Of a stretch of DNA of 64,000 nucleotides, positions 25,276 through 36,601 are shown in pieces (the first letter of the stretch is position 1; every line of letters starts with the position of its first letter). The DNA comes from Pithys albifrons albifrons (taxonomy: Eukaryota; Chordata; Aves; Passeriformes; Thamnophilidae). The position numbers were made by a program, and so were the translations under genes. The stretch lies in assembly GCF_047495875.1 (NCBI RefSeq), contig NC_092480.1, positions 3,596,001-3,660,000 of the forward strand, read 5' to 3'. The notes beneath the pieces were generated by a model that was not told the DNA's origin, made no database searches, and saw nothing but the letters and a program-made list of their open reading frames with translations.

Positions 25276-25870
25276 GGCTGGGCTGGGGAGGGCTGGGGAG
25301 GGCAGGGGGTGATTCCTTAGGGGAACGAAGCTCCCTCCTCCATCCCCGCGGGCACAGGAGGGTTAAGGAGGCGCGGAGCTCCCGTGCGGGCGGTGTGAGC
25401 TCTTGGCAGGGGGATGAGCCACTCTGTGCCGGGTTTGCCGCCTGTCACACGGACCCCGCATCGCGCCGAGGGGTCCGCGACTCCATCCCGCATCTCGCCT
25501 CCATCCCGCATCCCTCCTCAATCCCGCATCCCGCCTCCATCCCGCATCCCGCCTCTATCCCGCATCCCTTCTCAATCCCGCATCCCTCCTCCACCTCCGC
25601 ATCCCTTCTCCACCCCCGCATCCCTTCTCCACCCCCGCATCCCGCATCCCGCCTCCCCGGCATGGGATCCCCGCTCTGCACACCCGTGAATGCTGCTGGG
25701 AGCGCTGGCTGGTGAATGAGTGTCCCTCCGAGCAGAGCCAGGTAAGCACCTTATTCCCATTCCCGACCCTCCCGGCGCCGGGTTTGGCACATCCATGACC
25801 GTGCCCGTCCCTTAGCACGGAATAAAAAGTGCAGCCCTCCGGGGACACCGTCCCGCTGTCCCCTCCGGAG
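25276..25870 (+). promoter_or_regulatory. Isolated CpG island with candidate non-coding first exon
   Basis: An abrupt G/C- and CpG-dense block inside AT-rich sequence. It opens with a G-run cluster at 25276-25315 that could form a G-quadruplex, contains the 18-bp repeat at 25483-25654, and has a perfect CAG|GTAAGC donor after 25741. The layout suits a promoter and untranslated first exon on the plus strand, perhaps for the gene whose coding exon is at 55 kb. The only short ATG frame near the donor (MGSPLC..., 17 codons) ends before it. Promoter activity is inferred. Confidence 0.5.
25483..25654 (+). repeat. 18-bp minisatellite, about 9 units, in the CpG island
   Basis: The unit is close to CCATCCCGCATCCCGCCT. 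Six units are exactly 18 bases, two are 19 and the last is 26 with a doubled core. The six-codon period keeps a frame open as SIPHPA repeats, but no splice or homology evidence supports translation. Confidence 0.93.
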
Positions 25871-28800
25871 GTGGCGGTCGGGGCACTTGCGTTGTTTTAT
25901 CAGCTTATTTGGGGCATTGAAGTTGCTGCAAGTGGATAGTAAAGCTATTAACATGGACTGCTGCAAAGGCTGTGATGGGGAAGACCCGCTGTGGTTTTGG
26001 AGGGATGAGAAATTCTGTTACTTTTTGCTTGGTTCATTTTAAAAGATTTCAGTGTCTTTGAGACAGGTCTTTGTCTCAAAAAATACATGACATATTACAC
26101 ACAAAGGCATGTGTGTCCTCACACAGAATGGTGTGTTCAAACCAATGTATACTTAATATCTCAGCATTTTGTGGACCTCCTGGATATTGCAAAGCTATGG
26201 CTTCAATTTTAAAACAACCCTTTTGCTGTGATCTCACATCTCTTAATTATGGGGGGCTTTCCTCTATTTTTCTCTTAAACAGCTTTTATCTCTGTCAGGA
26301 AGTGTTCCTAGTTTTCCCATTTCAGTGATTGCCTTGGAAAGAGCACCCTAAATGTGAGTTAGCAGGCTGTGAAACCCAGCAGGTTAGTGCAGCCTTCTCA
26401 TCTGAGTTGTCAGAACAGCTATTGCAGGAAATTAGTATCAGTGGGACCACACTTTTTATTGCTGGTTGTCTGTGTGCTTTTAGAATGAACTTCAGGCTCC
26501 TGAATATCTTACATAATTCATATATATGTTTGACAAGAGGCATTACTTTGTGCATTAAACAGTTGCCAAAAATCCTTGGCTGGAGTGTGGGCTGAGCCAG
26601 TCAAGGATTTTGGCCACACACTGATTATTCTGTGAACACACTCGGCTCAAAATGTGTACCCACCTAATCTTATTAATAGTGATCCTTCTCAGAAGCAGCA
26701 TTAGGCCCTAAATAAAAGATGACACTGTTAATCTTGGGGTTTAGCTGGTTGTGGTTCTCTGGATGCTTGACAAAGAACATTTCTAAAATATCAGCCCTGT
26801 GTGGTTGAATGTATAGAGTGAATGCAGAGACTGCAGACTTCCTGAGCCTCTGGAATTCGGATACAAATGTCAAACTGAAGGAAAAAAGCAGGTGGAAGCA
26901 CGACTTGAGGTCTAGGAAACATTCCCTCTGTTTTTTGCTCAGCCTTTTCCACAGCATAGTGCCCTGTTGCTTTTAGCAATTGCAAGCATGTAAATGGAAT
27001 GCAAGAACATTGTGATTGGTGCCCAGAGCTGGTGTGCTTGTCTTTCATTTATCTAATTACAAAGTTTTGTGCCCTTTTATATACAACCCATTGTCCTTGT
27101 GTGCACATTGCATGAAAACATGCTGGAGCAAAGAGGGAAAAAGAGATTTCAGGTCAATGTGGAGATATCAGGTGCTGTTACCATTTTCTGCTTTTGACCT
27201 TTCCCATGCAAGAAGCCTGAAACAATTGAGTAAATGTTAAATAAGAGACTTTCTGCAGAATTTGCATGTATTAAAGAATGATGATGATTTGCATTTTGCT
27301 TTATCTGGATGAGATGATCTCTGCATAGTTATTGTTTCTTTCTCTTTACAACCTATATTTAGTGAACATTATTAACAAGGCTGGAGTTTGGTCTTGGAAA
27401 AGCAAAAGTTGAAGCCTTTAAGCTCCTGTTGCCTTTTTCCTCCCTAAGTATTGAAGAAGCAGAGTGAATAATTCCATTTTTGGGCTTTCCTGAAAAGAAC
27501 ATGATCTCAACACTCCATATCATCAGTTTTCTTTTGTGACTGTAGAGGTTTATCATTAAAATTCATCTACCAATTTATCAATTCCTTGCTAGGCAGTCAG
27601 AGCTTGAGGATTCTTGGACAAAAGAAGGTTAGGAAGGGGCACAAACAGAGCTCTTGAGGGTGCTGTGAGTGCCAAGGATCCAGGCTGGGGAGGCTCCTTG
27701 GATGATGAGTGCAAAAATCACAGCTCAGGTGTGGCTGGAGTGTCTGTCAGAACAGACTTGCTGCTCGTAACATTCCACAACTCCCTTGGAATAATCCATG
27801 CAGGCTGAAGAAATGACTGATGAGTTTCCCTGGTTTTGACACGGCCCTCTAAGGAAAAGGGAGAATCTCCTTGTCAGTCATTAACTCTGTTTTCTCAGGG
27901 CAGCAACAGCAAATTGGATCTGTCCTTGATCCCAGCATGAAACTGGGTGTGAGTGAAGTCTGAGTGGTGGAAATCATCAGGCAAAGAGGAAAATAGGACT
28001 GGGCAATGACATAAAAATGTGTGTATGTGGCAGCACAGGGGACAAGAACCTTGAACAGATGGAAAATGTTGAACTTCTTGGGAATATGTGAGCTTTGCAT
28101 CCCACCCCTGCAAACACCACGGCTCGCTGCTGCCTCAGAGTGTCTTCATTCACTTTAGTTCCAGGAAGGAAAGGATTCTGCTTATTCATTGAAGAAGTTG
28201 GAGTGCCTTTGGAACTCAGATGGGTACCAGTGTAATTAACAAGTGATTTCTGGAGTGAAGAGATACTTGGAAAAGGCTGTGCGTGCTGTCCATGAGCAGC
28301 AAATGCATGAGTCTGATTGCCTCGTGTCTTCAAAAATTCTGAGCCTTGAAGGAGACTCAGGAGGACAATGAGACAAGTCAAGTGAAGACCTAAAAGGGAA
28401 TAATTTTATTGTATATTTGCTGAACTTTCTATGAAGGTTCCATTTATAAAAGATCAAGAATTTAAAGTTGAGTTGTCTGTGAGTGCTGTGGTTCTACAGC
28501 TGGGCTGTCATGTGCTGATATCAGAGGGGGATTTAAGCTGAGAGTTTGAACCTGTTCTATTTCACATAGAACTAAAGCATCTGTTGCTCTTTAATAACAT
28601 AAATGACATACAAATGTCTTAACTATAACTATTCACACTCCACTGGGTGGTGGTTTGGGTTTTTTTCAAACAGACTTTTAAAGCCAAGCTTTTCTCTTGG
28701 ACCAAATTTGATTTATGCCATAAAGCCTGAGGTGCTGGAATTCTGGGCTCTTGGTTAAAGAAGGTTAATTGGCTTGGGGATGAGCAGTAATATGACAGAC

Positions 28801-30100
28801 CAGTAGTAAAAGGCACAGTAGGAGATGAGGTGGGAGAAAGCACAACCATCCTTACCTAGGGAATAACCATATTTTCAGAGCTTTTGCAGCAATTTTTTTA
28901 TCCCAAAGGTGAAATTGCTGATTGTAACACCACATTTTTGGCAACTTGTTTTTGCCTGGCATGCCTGTGCTTAGCATGTTCTTTTAGTGCACCGTGCTTG
29001 ATAAATGCCTCTACATGCATTGCTCGTGTGCTGCAGAGCAAGATGCCACCCCAGTTTCTCTGACTGTCACATCTGTCACATGTCCTGCAGTCACACCAGC
29101 TTGTGGCCGGTGTTTATGTTGCCCTGATGCTGCATTTGGGTGCTCATCTCATGCCTGTCTCCAGGTAATTAATGCAAAGGGCACACAAGTTTATTAGTGA
29201 TCTGCTCTGCAAACAGAGAGAGCTGTCTCAGAGCAGGTGCAAAGTGCAATAAGCATCTATGGTAATGAGATGCAAATCAGTGACTCTCCTGTGCTTCCAT
29301 GCTCTGATAAGTCTTCACTGGGGATGCAGGTGCAGGGTGAAGTTAGAAACATTTTGGTTCAGTCCTGTAGTCTCTGAAATAAGTTACTCCTTTACAGGAG
29401 AGAGTCAAACAATATCCAAGATGAAGTAGGTCAACTGTGCAGTCACTGGGTGCACGTCAGGAATTTCACTGTATTTCACGTGTTTATATCAACAAGTGTT
29501 TCTTTGTAACTATTTAAACTGTTTATTTGAAACTAATGATGCCCTTGATCTTTAAAGCCCTGGGTTTGTCTGCAGTCTGTCTACTCCTGAAAGGCAGGAC
29601 TCAGCCTGCAGCTGATGGTGGTGGATGAACAGGGAGATCTATATTTTAAACTTCTATTTAAACATGCCATGACTGATTAGAGAGCTAACATGGGCCACTC
29701 GGGGCTGGAGTTTTGTCCCTGCTCCAAGGTAGAGGTCTGGAGTGGCAGGAAGTGGGTCGTTTGAGGTCAGGCACTTTGGGGTCATGCTGGTGCTTTTTTC
29801 AGTGCTGTCTCAATGTCTCAGTGGTGCTGAATGACTGTGAGCTGGGCTGGGCTGGGCCTCTGGCCAGCACCATCCTGGAGGGTGTTGTGATGACAACACA
29901 GAGCAAAGAGAAACGCTCTGTAGTTGTGATGGGAACCAGATGCTGTGGGTTTGTGAAGCTGTGGGCTCTCCTGAGCCACTGAAATGCTCTGTGACCAAAC
30001 TGTGACATTCCACCCCCACAAGGTGTCAAACTGGGGGTGGTGTCCTGTGTAGTGTCTCCTGTCTGCAAGCCAAGAGGAGTTGTTGTGCCTCTGAGCTGTG
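25871..30100. other. Non-coding stretch, no supportable gene
   Basis: AT-rich sequence. Apart from repeat copy B (27.8 kb) I see no element that I can name. The patch at 29160-29290, with TAATTAATGCAAAG and ATGCAAAT (29270-29277), looks like transcription-factor site clusters of conserved enhancers, but conservation cannot be judged here. Confidence 0.55.
27798..27950. repeat. Unidentified dispersed repeat, copy B
   Basis: The second copy of the element at 24825-24965, in the same orientation and 3 kb away. It has about 20 extra bases in the middle, around TCATTAACTCTG. Both copies translate on the minus strand to a similar FMLG-R-PICC string, which reflects shared descent and is not evidence of a gene. 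Confidence 0.65.
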
Positions 30101-30109
30101 CTGTTCCCC

Positions 30110-30570
30110 AGCCCATCCAGTTCCTGTTGATGCACGGTTTTATTTCTGTTATCAGCTCCAGGCTATTTCCAGCACTTCCCACACATGCCCCCGTCTTTCT
30201 GCCTCCTTTTTCCACCCTCTCCTCCTCCTTTGGATGTTTGGCAGGATGGACATGAAGGAACTGAGCTTTTATAAGACTGATGATACTTGACTGTCTAAAA
30301 TAGAATAAAATAGGGTGACAAGGGATGGAAAATGTCACGCTTTGGGCTGTGTGTCTGCTGATGACAAGGGAAAGTTTGGGGGTGGAAGTTTCAGATCTGG
30401 CTGTAGAACATCTTGCCCTGTTCACAGATGAGGCAGCAGTGATGGATGGCAATGCCCATGCTGTGTTCTGGCTCTCTGCTGTGTTGGGCTTTTCTACAAC
30501 ATTCCTCCAAATCCTGAACTGGTGCCCTGTGTTTTTTTCCACCACCACTTCCTTGTGAAACAAACAGCTC
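30110..30570 (-). mobile_element. Possible LTR, reverse orientation
   Basis: On the minus strand TATAAAAG (30275-30268) is followed about 130 bases later by AATAAA (30143-30138), the core arrangement of a retroviral LTR. A 257-codon frame spans 30572-29799 without recognisable domains. Ends and target duplications were not identified, so this could also be ordinary sequence. Confidence 0.25.
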
Positions 30571-30599
30571 ATATAGTGCCACTTGTGTCCTATTTTGGA

Positions 30600-33500
30600 A
30601 GGAGGAGGATTGGAAGTGCTGTTTGGAGGTAATTATGATCGTCTCCAGCCCTTATGTCTCCCAAGAGAAGCTGATGTAAAAGAACAAGCTGAACATGCCT
30701 GTGGTGTGGCACTCATTGCTGTGACACACAGTGCAGGAGAAAGGGCAGAGACCCTCCAGCTGAAGACCCTCCTGCCCCCTAAAGCAAGGAGGGAACCCAT
30801 CCAAGAAGGAGCAGTTCCCTGCTCTGACAGGCTTGGCTCCTTGGTTAATGCACACAATGTGGAGCATTCCCATGGGGAGGGAAGATACATCTTCCCTGTG
30901 CTTTGCTTGTCTAACAGTGAACTGACCAGGTGGCTCAGAACCCAAAACTGCTCGTGCCATTTGGAGGGTTTTGCTTTAGGTAGGAAAGGGCAGCTGGGCA
31001 AGGAAACAAAACTCAGGGCTCAATGAGCTTCTGTGGGCTGTAGTGCTGATTGAATGTGAGATTTCTGCAGCTTTCTCGCTCACATTTCCATCTCTAACTA
31101 GGTCATTTACAGTAACCATGCCTGGCTGGCAGGCCTGTGACTGCAGTAGAAACACATGTTTTCTTTATTCTAATTCTTAGTTAATGAATAAGGTATTTCT
31201 TTTAAGCAGCTCTTGTGGAAATCTGTGGTTGGGGGGTCAGGAAAGAGGAACAGGACATAATGCATACACTGGGTTATTTGATGATACTACAGGCAAAACT
31301 TCTGGAACTGAAGCTGCTCTTTATTACACTTTTAATTAACTCTGTGACAGGGAAAAGGACAAAAAACCTCAAACAGTAACAGATAATCTGTGTTGAAATA
31401 AAAGATTAATCAAGGATCAGCTCTGGAGCACTGCTGTGATTGAGGTGAAGCTGCAGAGTCCAACTAATGACTTACTAGTTGCCTGAGCCACAGTCCCAGG
31501 AGAGAGCACTGTTGGGTTAATATTCTTTTTGTACCCAAATGATTCGTTCAGCTTGCAGTGTTTGCTGGCAGAGGATTTGTAAGTACTGGAAAGGCAGGGA
31601 GATGAGCAGAGCAAACTTATTCCATCCTTGAAGCACTTATTCCTATATCTGCAATTATCTATTTGCAAGGGACCAGCTGGGACCTGGGATTGCAGTTTCT
31701 AGAAACTACCACAAGTAGTACAAGTTGGAACAAATGATTTGGGAAAAAGGGGACTCCTAAAAGGGGCTCTGCATTCCCAGGTACCTGAGGTGTGTGCTGT
31801 TCTAAGGCACCACTGTGGAAATGTGTGTCTGTGCAAGCAGCTTGTGGCACGTCCACATCAAAGAGCACAATCCCCCTTTTCACCTCCATGGTGCTATTAA
31901 GGATATACTGGGATGCACTCTGAGTACCAGTGCCTTGCACTCCGAGTGTTCATGGCACTTTGAATGGTATGAAGCTGGGAAAATCACAGGCAGGCAGATT
32001 CTGTGGTGCAGCTGGAATGTCTGGGCTGCACGAGGACATATTTCAGGGATTGTGGCCTTGGAGCAGGGACTGGGAGACTTGCAAGGGAACTGGAGTGTTT
32101 GCAGTGGAGCTTAGGCAGGACCTGGCACTGGGGAGCAGGTGATGAGATGCACAAGGGTATGTGTGGGGCTAAAAATAGGAGCTCTGTGCCCAGTAAATTC
32201 TGCAGGCAGAGAAGGAACCAGGCTGGAGTCCTGGGCTGCTCTGAAAATTTTGTTGAATGCAGCTCTAAGGGAATAAGAAACACTGGCACACTCATCAAGG
32301 GGATTTCTTCCTCATGTACTGAGAGATCTCAGTAATGTGTTTATGGCAAAAACAAATCAGAAACCTGCAAAGGAATTTTGAATCACTTGGCCCCTCTGTC
32401 TGCTGCCTGTTCTTTCCCTTAGCTCAGTTTTAGTTCCTGTCCCTTCACCTGTCCTTGCCCTGAAGTCAAGCACACCTTTTCTCACACTTGGACTATGTTT
32501 GGTCCACACCTGCCTGCTGGATGCAAACCCAGTTTGTGTTGCTTGTTTTAGTCTTGAAACCTTAAATTCTAGGGAGAGAAATGACAGCTGTGCTGGTCTT
32601 GGCCTGGTTCAGCTCTTGCCTTTCAGTGGTGCTGCTTTCCCCTGGTACTTACACCTCATGGTCTCAATGCTTCTTATGCTTTCCCTCCCCTACAGGGGAT
32701 GAAAGTGGTGGAGAGAGAGAGCAAGTCACTTGTGTAGCTTCATGTTAAGCTAAATTCTCTTTGTGCACTCCTTTTTTAGGACTGTCTTGGGCTGCTTCCC
32801 TTGCAGAGTTCTTAAGAAACATGGTCCCAAAAAATTAATTTAGCAATTCTCTCCTGCCTTACTGCAAGTTCTGAGATTTCAGTAAAGTGGGAACAACAAC
32901 TGGACTTGCTGTAACTCCATCCTGAATCTTCAGAGCATAAATACTGGTAACTACCAGGGGCCTAAATGGACTAAAGAGCAAGAGATTAATGGGATTAGCA
33001 GAGATAAAAATGAAAAGCTTAATGACAGCAGTGTGCTCAAACTCTAAGCCAGCCCAGGCAGGTTTACCACCAGTCTTGCTGTAAAGAAGGTTTAAAGATG
33101 TGGTTTCATGACCATGGCAGGTCAGTGATCACTCTTAGTACTTGGAGACCCTGGGTTTGACAAAGCTCTTGAATCAGGACCCCTGGAAAAGGCAGGATGG
33201 AGAAATTCAGCAGCTCGTTCCTTACACCCATGTGAGTGTTTGCTGTGCTGTTTTCCACAGTTATGGGAGGACTAGTCCAGCCCTGAAGGAAATCAGGGGG
33301 AAAATGGCATCTTTCCGTGGTGGGTTCCACCCTTTGTGCTGGGAAGCAGTTACAGAATAATCTCTCTCTGATCACTGGGCTGGGAATTGCAAACTGTACG
33401 TGGATACGAGTTCTACAAAATGGCTTTAATCCTTATTTGTGTCTCAGCCCACACACCTCGCCCACCCCTTCACCCTCAAACTGAGCTGTGTTATGACTGA

Positions 33501-36433
33501 AGGAAACATCCACGTAATTGTCTTGGTTCATTTTTATTCCATTATTCCTTGCTTTTCACACTCTGGAGACCTCTTCAAACAACTCTATTGGCTGTGTGAT
33601 GTTTTATCATCTGAGTCACTGCAGTTGTCACCCAGCCAAGATGTACACATATAAACTTCTTATTCTCACCTCATTTATCAATTTCTCCTTTACTCGTCTT
33701 GATTTTTCTTTGTTCTACCATTATTCTTTTCCCTTCTAAGATGTAACTTTTCCTGGCTCTGGGGTACCCAATAATTAATCCAGATTTTACCCTTTGGTTT
33801 CAAAGATAAAATCAGAAGGCTGGAGCCACGTTCCTCACGCCAAGGGAATTTTCGAAGCCAAGTTCTTTGGTTCTGCCACATTTTCCACTTGGTGGCAAAT
33901 TTGTCCAGTTTCCTGTCCCTTTTAAACTGCAGAATCAGTTACCAAATTTGAGATCTTTTCCCTTGACTTTAATTTTAATCCCTACCTTTTCTTTTACAGG
34001 ATGGGGAAACCAACATGTAACGTTTTTCTTTAATCTTGTCTGAGCTGAACATCTGCTCTTGCCTTTGCCAGGGAAAGCTTTGGGGATCTAGGCAAGATAG
34101 AGGAGGGGGAAATCTAATTATTTAGTATTAAAGCAGTCTAACTGTTGAAAAATTTCTCCCTTGAGCCACAAGGAAAGGAAAGGAAAAAAAATCACTGGTG
34201 TGTCCAGGGGCTCTGGGCTACCTTGGTAGTCTGAGAGAAGCTTCTAATTTTGTTTTAACGAGACCTTGGGGTGCAAAGGGAACTGGATGTGATCTCTCAC
34301 TTAACAAAGCTGGGAGGGAGCAAAAGGGGGCCATGTCCCTAAAGCTTTTAACTTCACATTTCTGCGAGGCAGAGTAATGGGTTGGGCTGGGACTGCTCCA
34401 GCCCCTGCCCTGCCAGGGCATCCCTTGGCACTTGTGCTTTGTGTCTGCTTTGAGCTATCTGTGCAGAGCTGTGTGGGCACCTCACACCTGGAAATACTCC
34501 ATTTGCACCCTGAACTGGGGAGCCCTCCGTGCTCCCTTTGCAGTCTCAGGGCTGGGTAAGCAGATCAGGGCTGTGTGTTTACTATTTGTGTAGATAAACC
34601 TTTTATCTCTTAATGTGCCTTTGAGGAAGGGCCTATCTTTCAGGAGTAGTTAAAATTTGGAAGCCTGAGCCCCTGGTGCCAGGAGCTCCTCGTCTCTTGT
34701 GCTGTGCAAATAACATTCTTGTGGAGGTGTCATCCATGGGGGGGATGGACATGTGGAATTTGGGGGGGAGAACAGGAAATTTCCACCTGGTTTATGTGCC
34801 TGCTCCTGTCTTCCTCCAGCAGAGCACGCTTGTACCAGAGCACGGATGATCTGATTGCAGCTGGGGCACACAAAGCCAACTCCCCACAGCTCCACACCAG
34901 CTGATACAGCTCTGCTGAAAACGCTGGAGCTGCTCCACTTCGAGCCAGCTGAGAACTTGTGCTTGCAGTGATTTGTTTTTTAATGTGCTCCTGCAGGGTT
35001 TGTCTCTCACCACAAGGCTCTGCTTTTATGTGGTCACATCTTCCCATTCATTGTCTCCCTGGACTGGCAATTGCCCAAATTGAGGCTGAGCAGAGTAACC
35101 AGGTGGGTCAGTGACAGCATTTCCTTGGGTGTGAAGAACAAAACGTGTGTAAGAACCTTCCAGATAAGGAACCCACACTCTGTTTTGTTTTGCATTGCAA
35201 TTGAACACAACAATATTTTTTTTAAACAGGTCTAGGGCTGTTTCCAAGTTGATGATCATCTTACACTTGTTGAAATGTTAACTAATAATAAATAAAGTGG
35301 ATGTGATAAGGGAGATAGGTTGAAATATCTATTTAAACACTACTGAGTGTTCTCAGACTACACATTATAGAGTAGAAGGGTTCAGAGTGGTTTGGATCCC
35401 AGCACTGTATGGGCAGCACAAGAAACCTTTTGGATGGTTAAAACACATCCTGGAGTCACTTTTGCTAAAGTTGATGTCTCTGAGTGCTGTGGCTCATATT
35501 CCATACTCCTACCCCAACCAGGGCACAGTGACAGTTCATTTCTAAATGCAGTTTAGTTTTCACGTTTTTTTCCATGAGATCCTGCAGGGGCTGCTTTAAT
35601 CTCCTTGTTTTTAAGAGGCAATGAGTTCTGCAGGCAGGGGATTTGCAGCTTCCCTTTCCCCCATTTCTGAGTCCTTCACAAAGTTTAAGGATGGAAGTTC
35701 AGCCCTGCTCTGGTGTCAGCCTGTCATTCTTCTGTGATGTTTATTAATATTGTTTTTCCTCCTGCTAGTCAGTGAAGGCCTAAATGAAATTATTCTGGGC
35801 TATAATTTAAATGCCAAGGGTAATTACTGCTGAAATTATCTTCTCACTACTGCTCTTCACTCTCTGGAGACATCTCCTCATCCTGAAGGGTGAACAGAAA
35901 TGGAGATGAGATTCTTTGAGGCCCAGACCTATAAATTCTGCCCATGAAAGTGTTTTCTCTTGCCTTCCTTGTGATTTGATGTCACTTTATAGAAGAATGA
36001 CTCGATCTGTGACTACAGGGACTACCAGGAGAGGAACTGAGTCTCTGATCTCTGGCATAGCCCTGCAGGAGGGCTCAGGTGAGCTCAGTTTAGTCCAGGG
36101 TTTACAGCAGCAACCTGGGACTCAGCACCTCCTGGGTCATGCCCTTCTGAAGATGAACAGTGGATGGTTTTGCACAATTCTGCACTATGGGTTCAGAGCA
36201 GATGCTTCTGGGTTTTTTGGCAACACAACTGCTTGGTAAAATTCAGAAATTCATGTATCCCTTGCTGCTGTGGCAGCTGTTAGACTACCAGGTCTGCTTT
36301 CTCAGTAAAAACCCCCTACTATTCATAAAACCTCTGAAGTGGCTTTCATTTAATAAGCTTATTTTAGTGCTCCTAAACCTGGTGGTGTATTGGTGCAATG
36401 GAGCAGAGCTCTGCTGGAGTGGCTTAGCTGAGT
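30600..36433. other. Non-coding stretch, no supportable gene
   Basis: Mixed AT-rich sequence with chance open frames of up to about 150 codons. None is flanked by splice signals that fit a conserved exon, and no named repeat was recognised. Confidence 0.55.
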
Positions 36434-36601
36434 GCAAAACTGCCAGGGAGGATTGGAATCTGAATTTAAAATGGGGCAAAACTGCCAGAGAGGACTGGAA
36501 TCTGAATTTAAAATGGGGCAAAACCATCAGAGAGGACTGGAATCTGACTTTAAAATGTGGCAAAACTGCCAGGAGGGCTTGGAATCTGACGTCAAAATGG
36601 G
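36434..36601 (+). repeat. 42-bp tandem repeat, 4 copies
   Basis: Units begin at 36434, 36476, 36518 and 36560 with an exact 42-base period. Each runs from GCAAAACTGCCAG through GGAATCTGA to AAAATGGG. The third unit has ACCATCAG in place of ACTGCCAG. The period is a multiple of three, so frames stay open on both strands, but no gene is indicated. Confidence 0.96.

Noticed and set aside
25242..25715. 157-codon frame with SIPHPA repeats
   Set aside because: It is the 18-bp minisatellite translated. It starts in AT-rich sequence and ends before the donor, so it is better explained as an untranslated exon or plain island.
29799..30572. 257-codon minus-strand frame as a host gene
   Set aside because: No recognisable domain. 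The LTR-like TATA and poly(A) spacing suggests repeat-derived sequence, and even that is weak.
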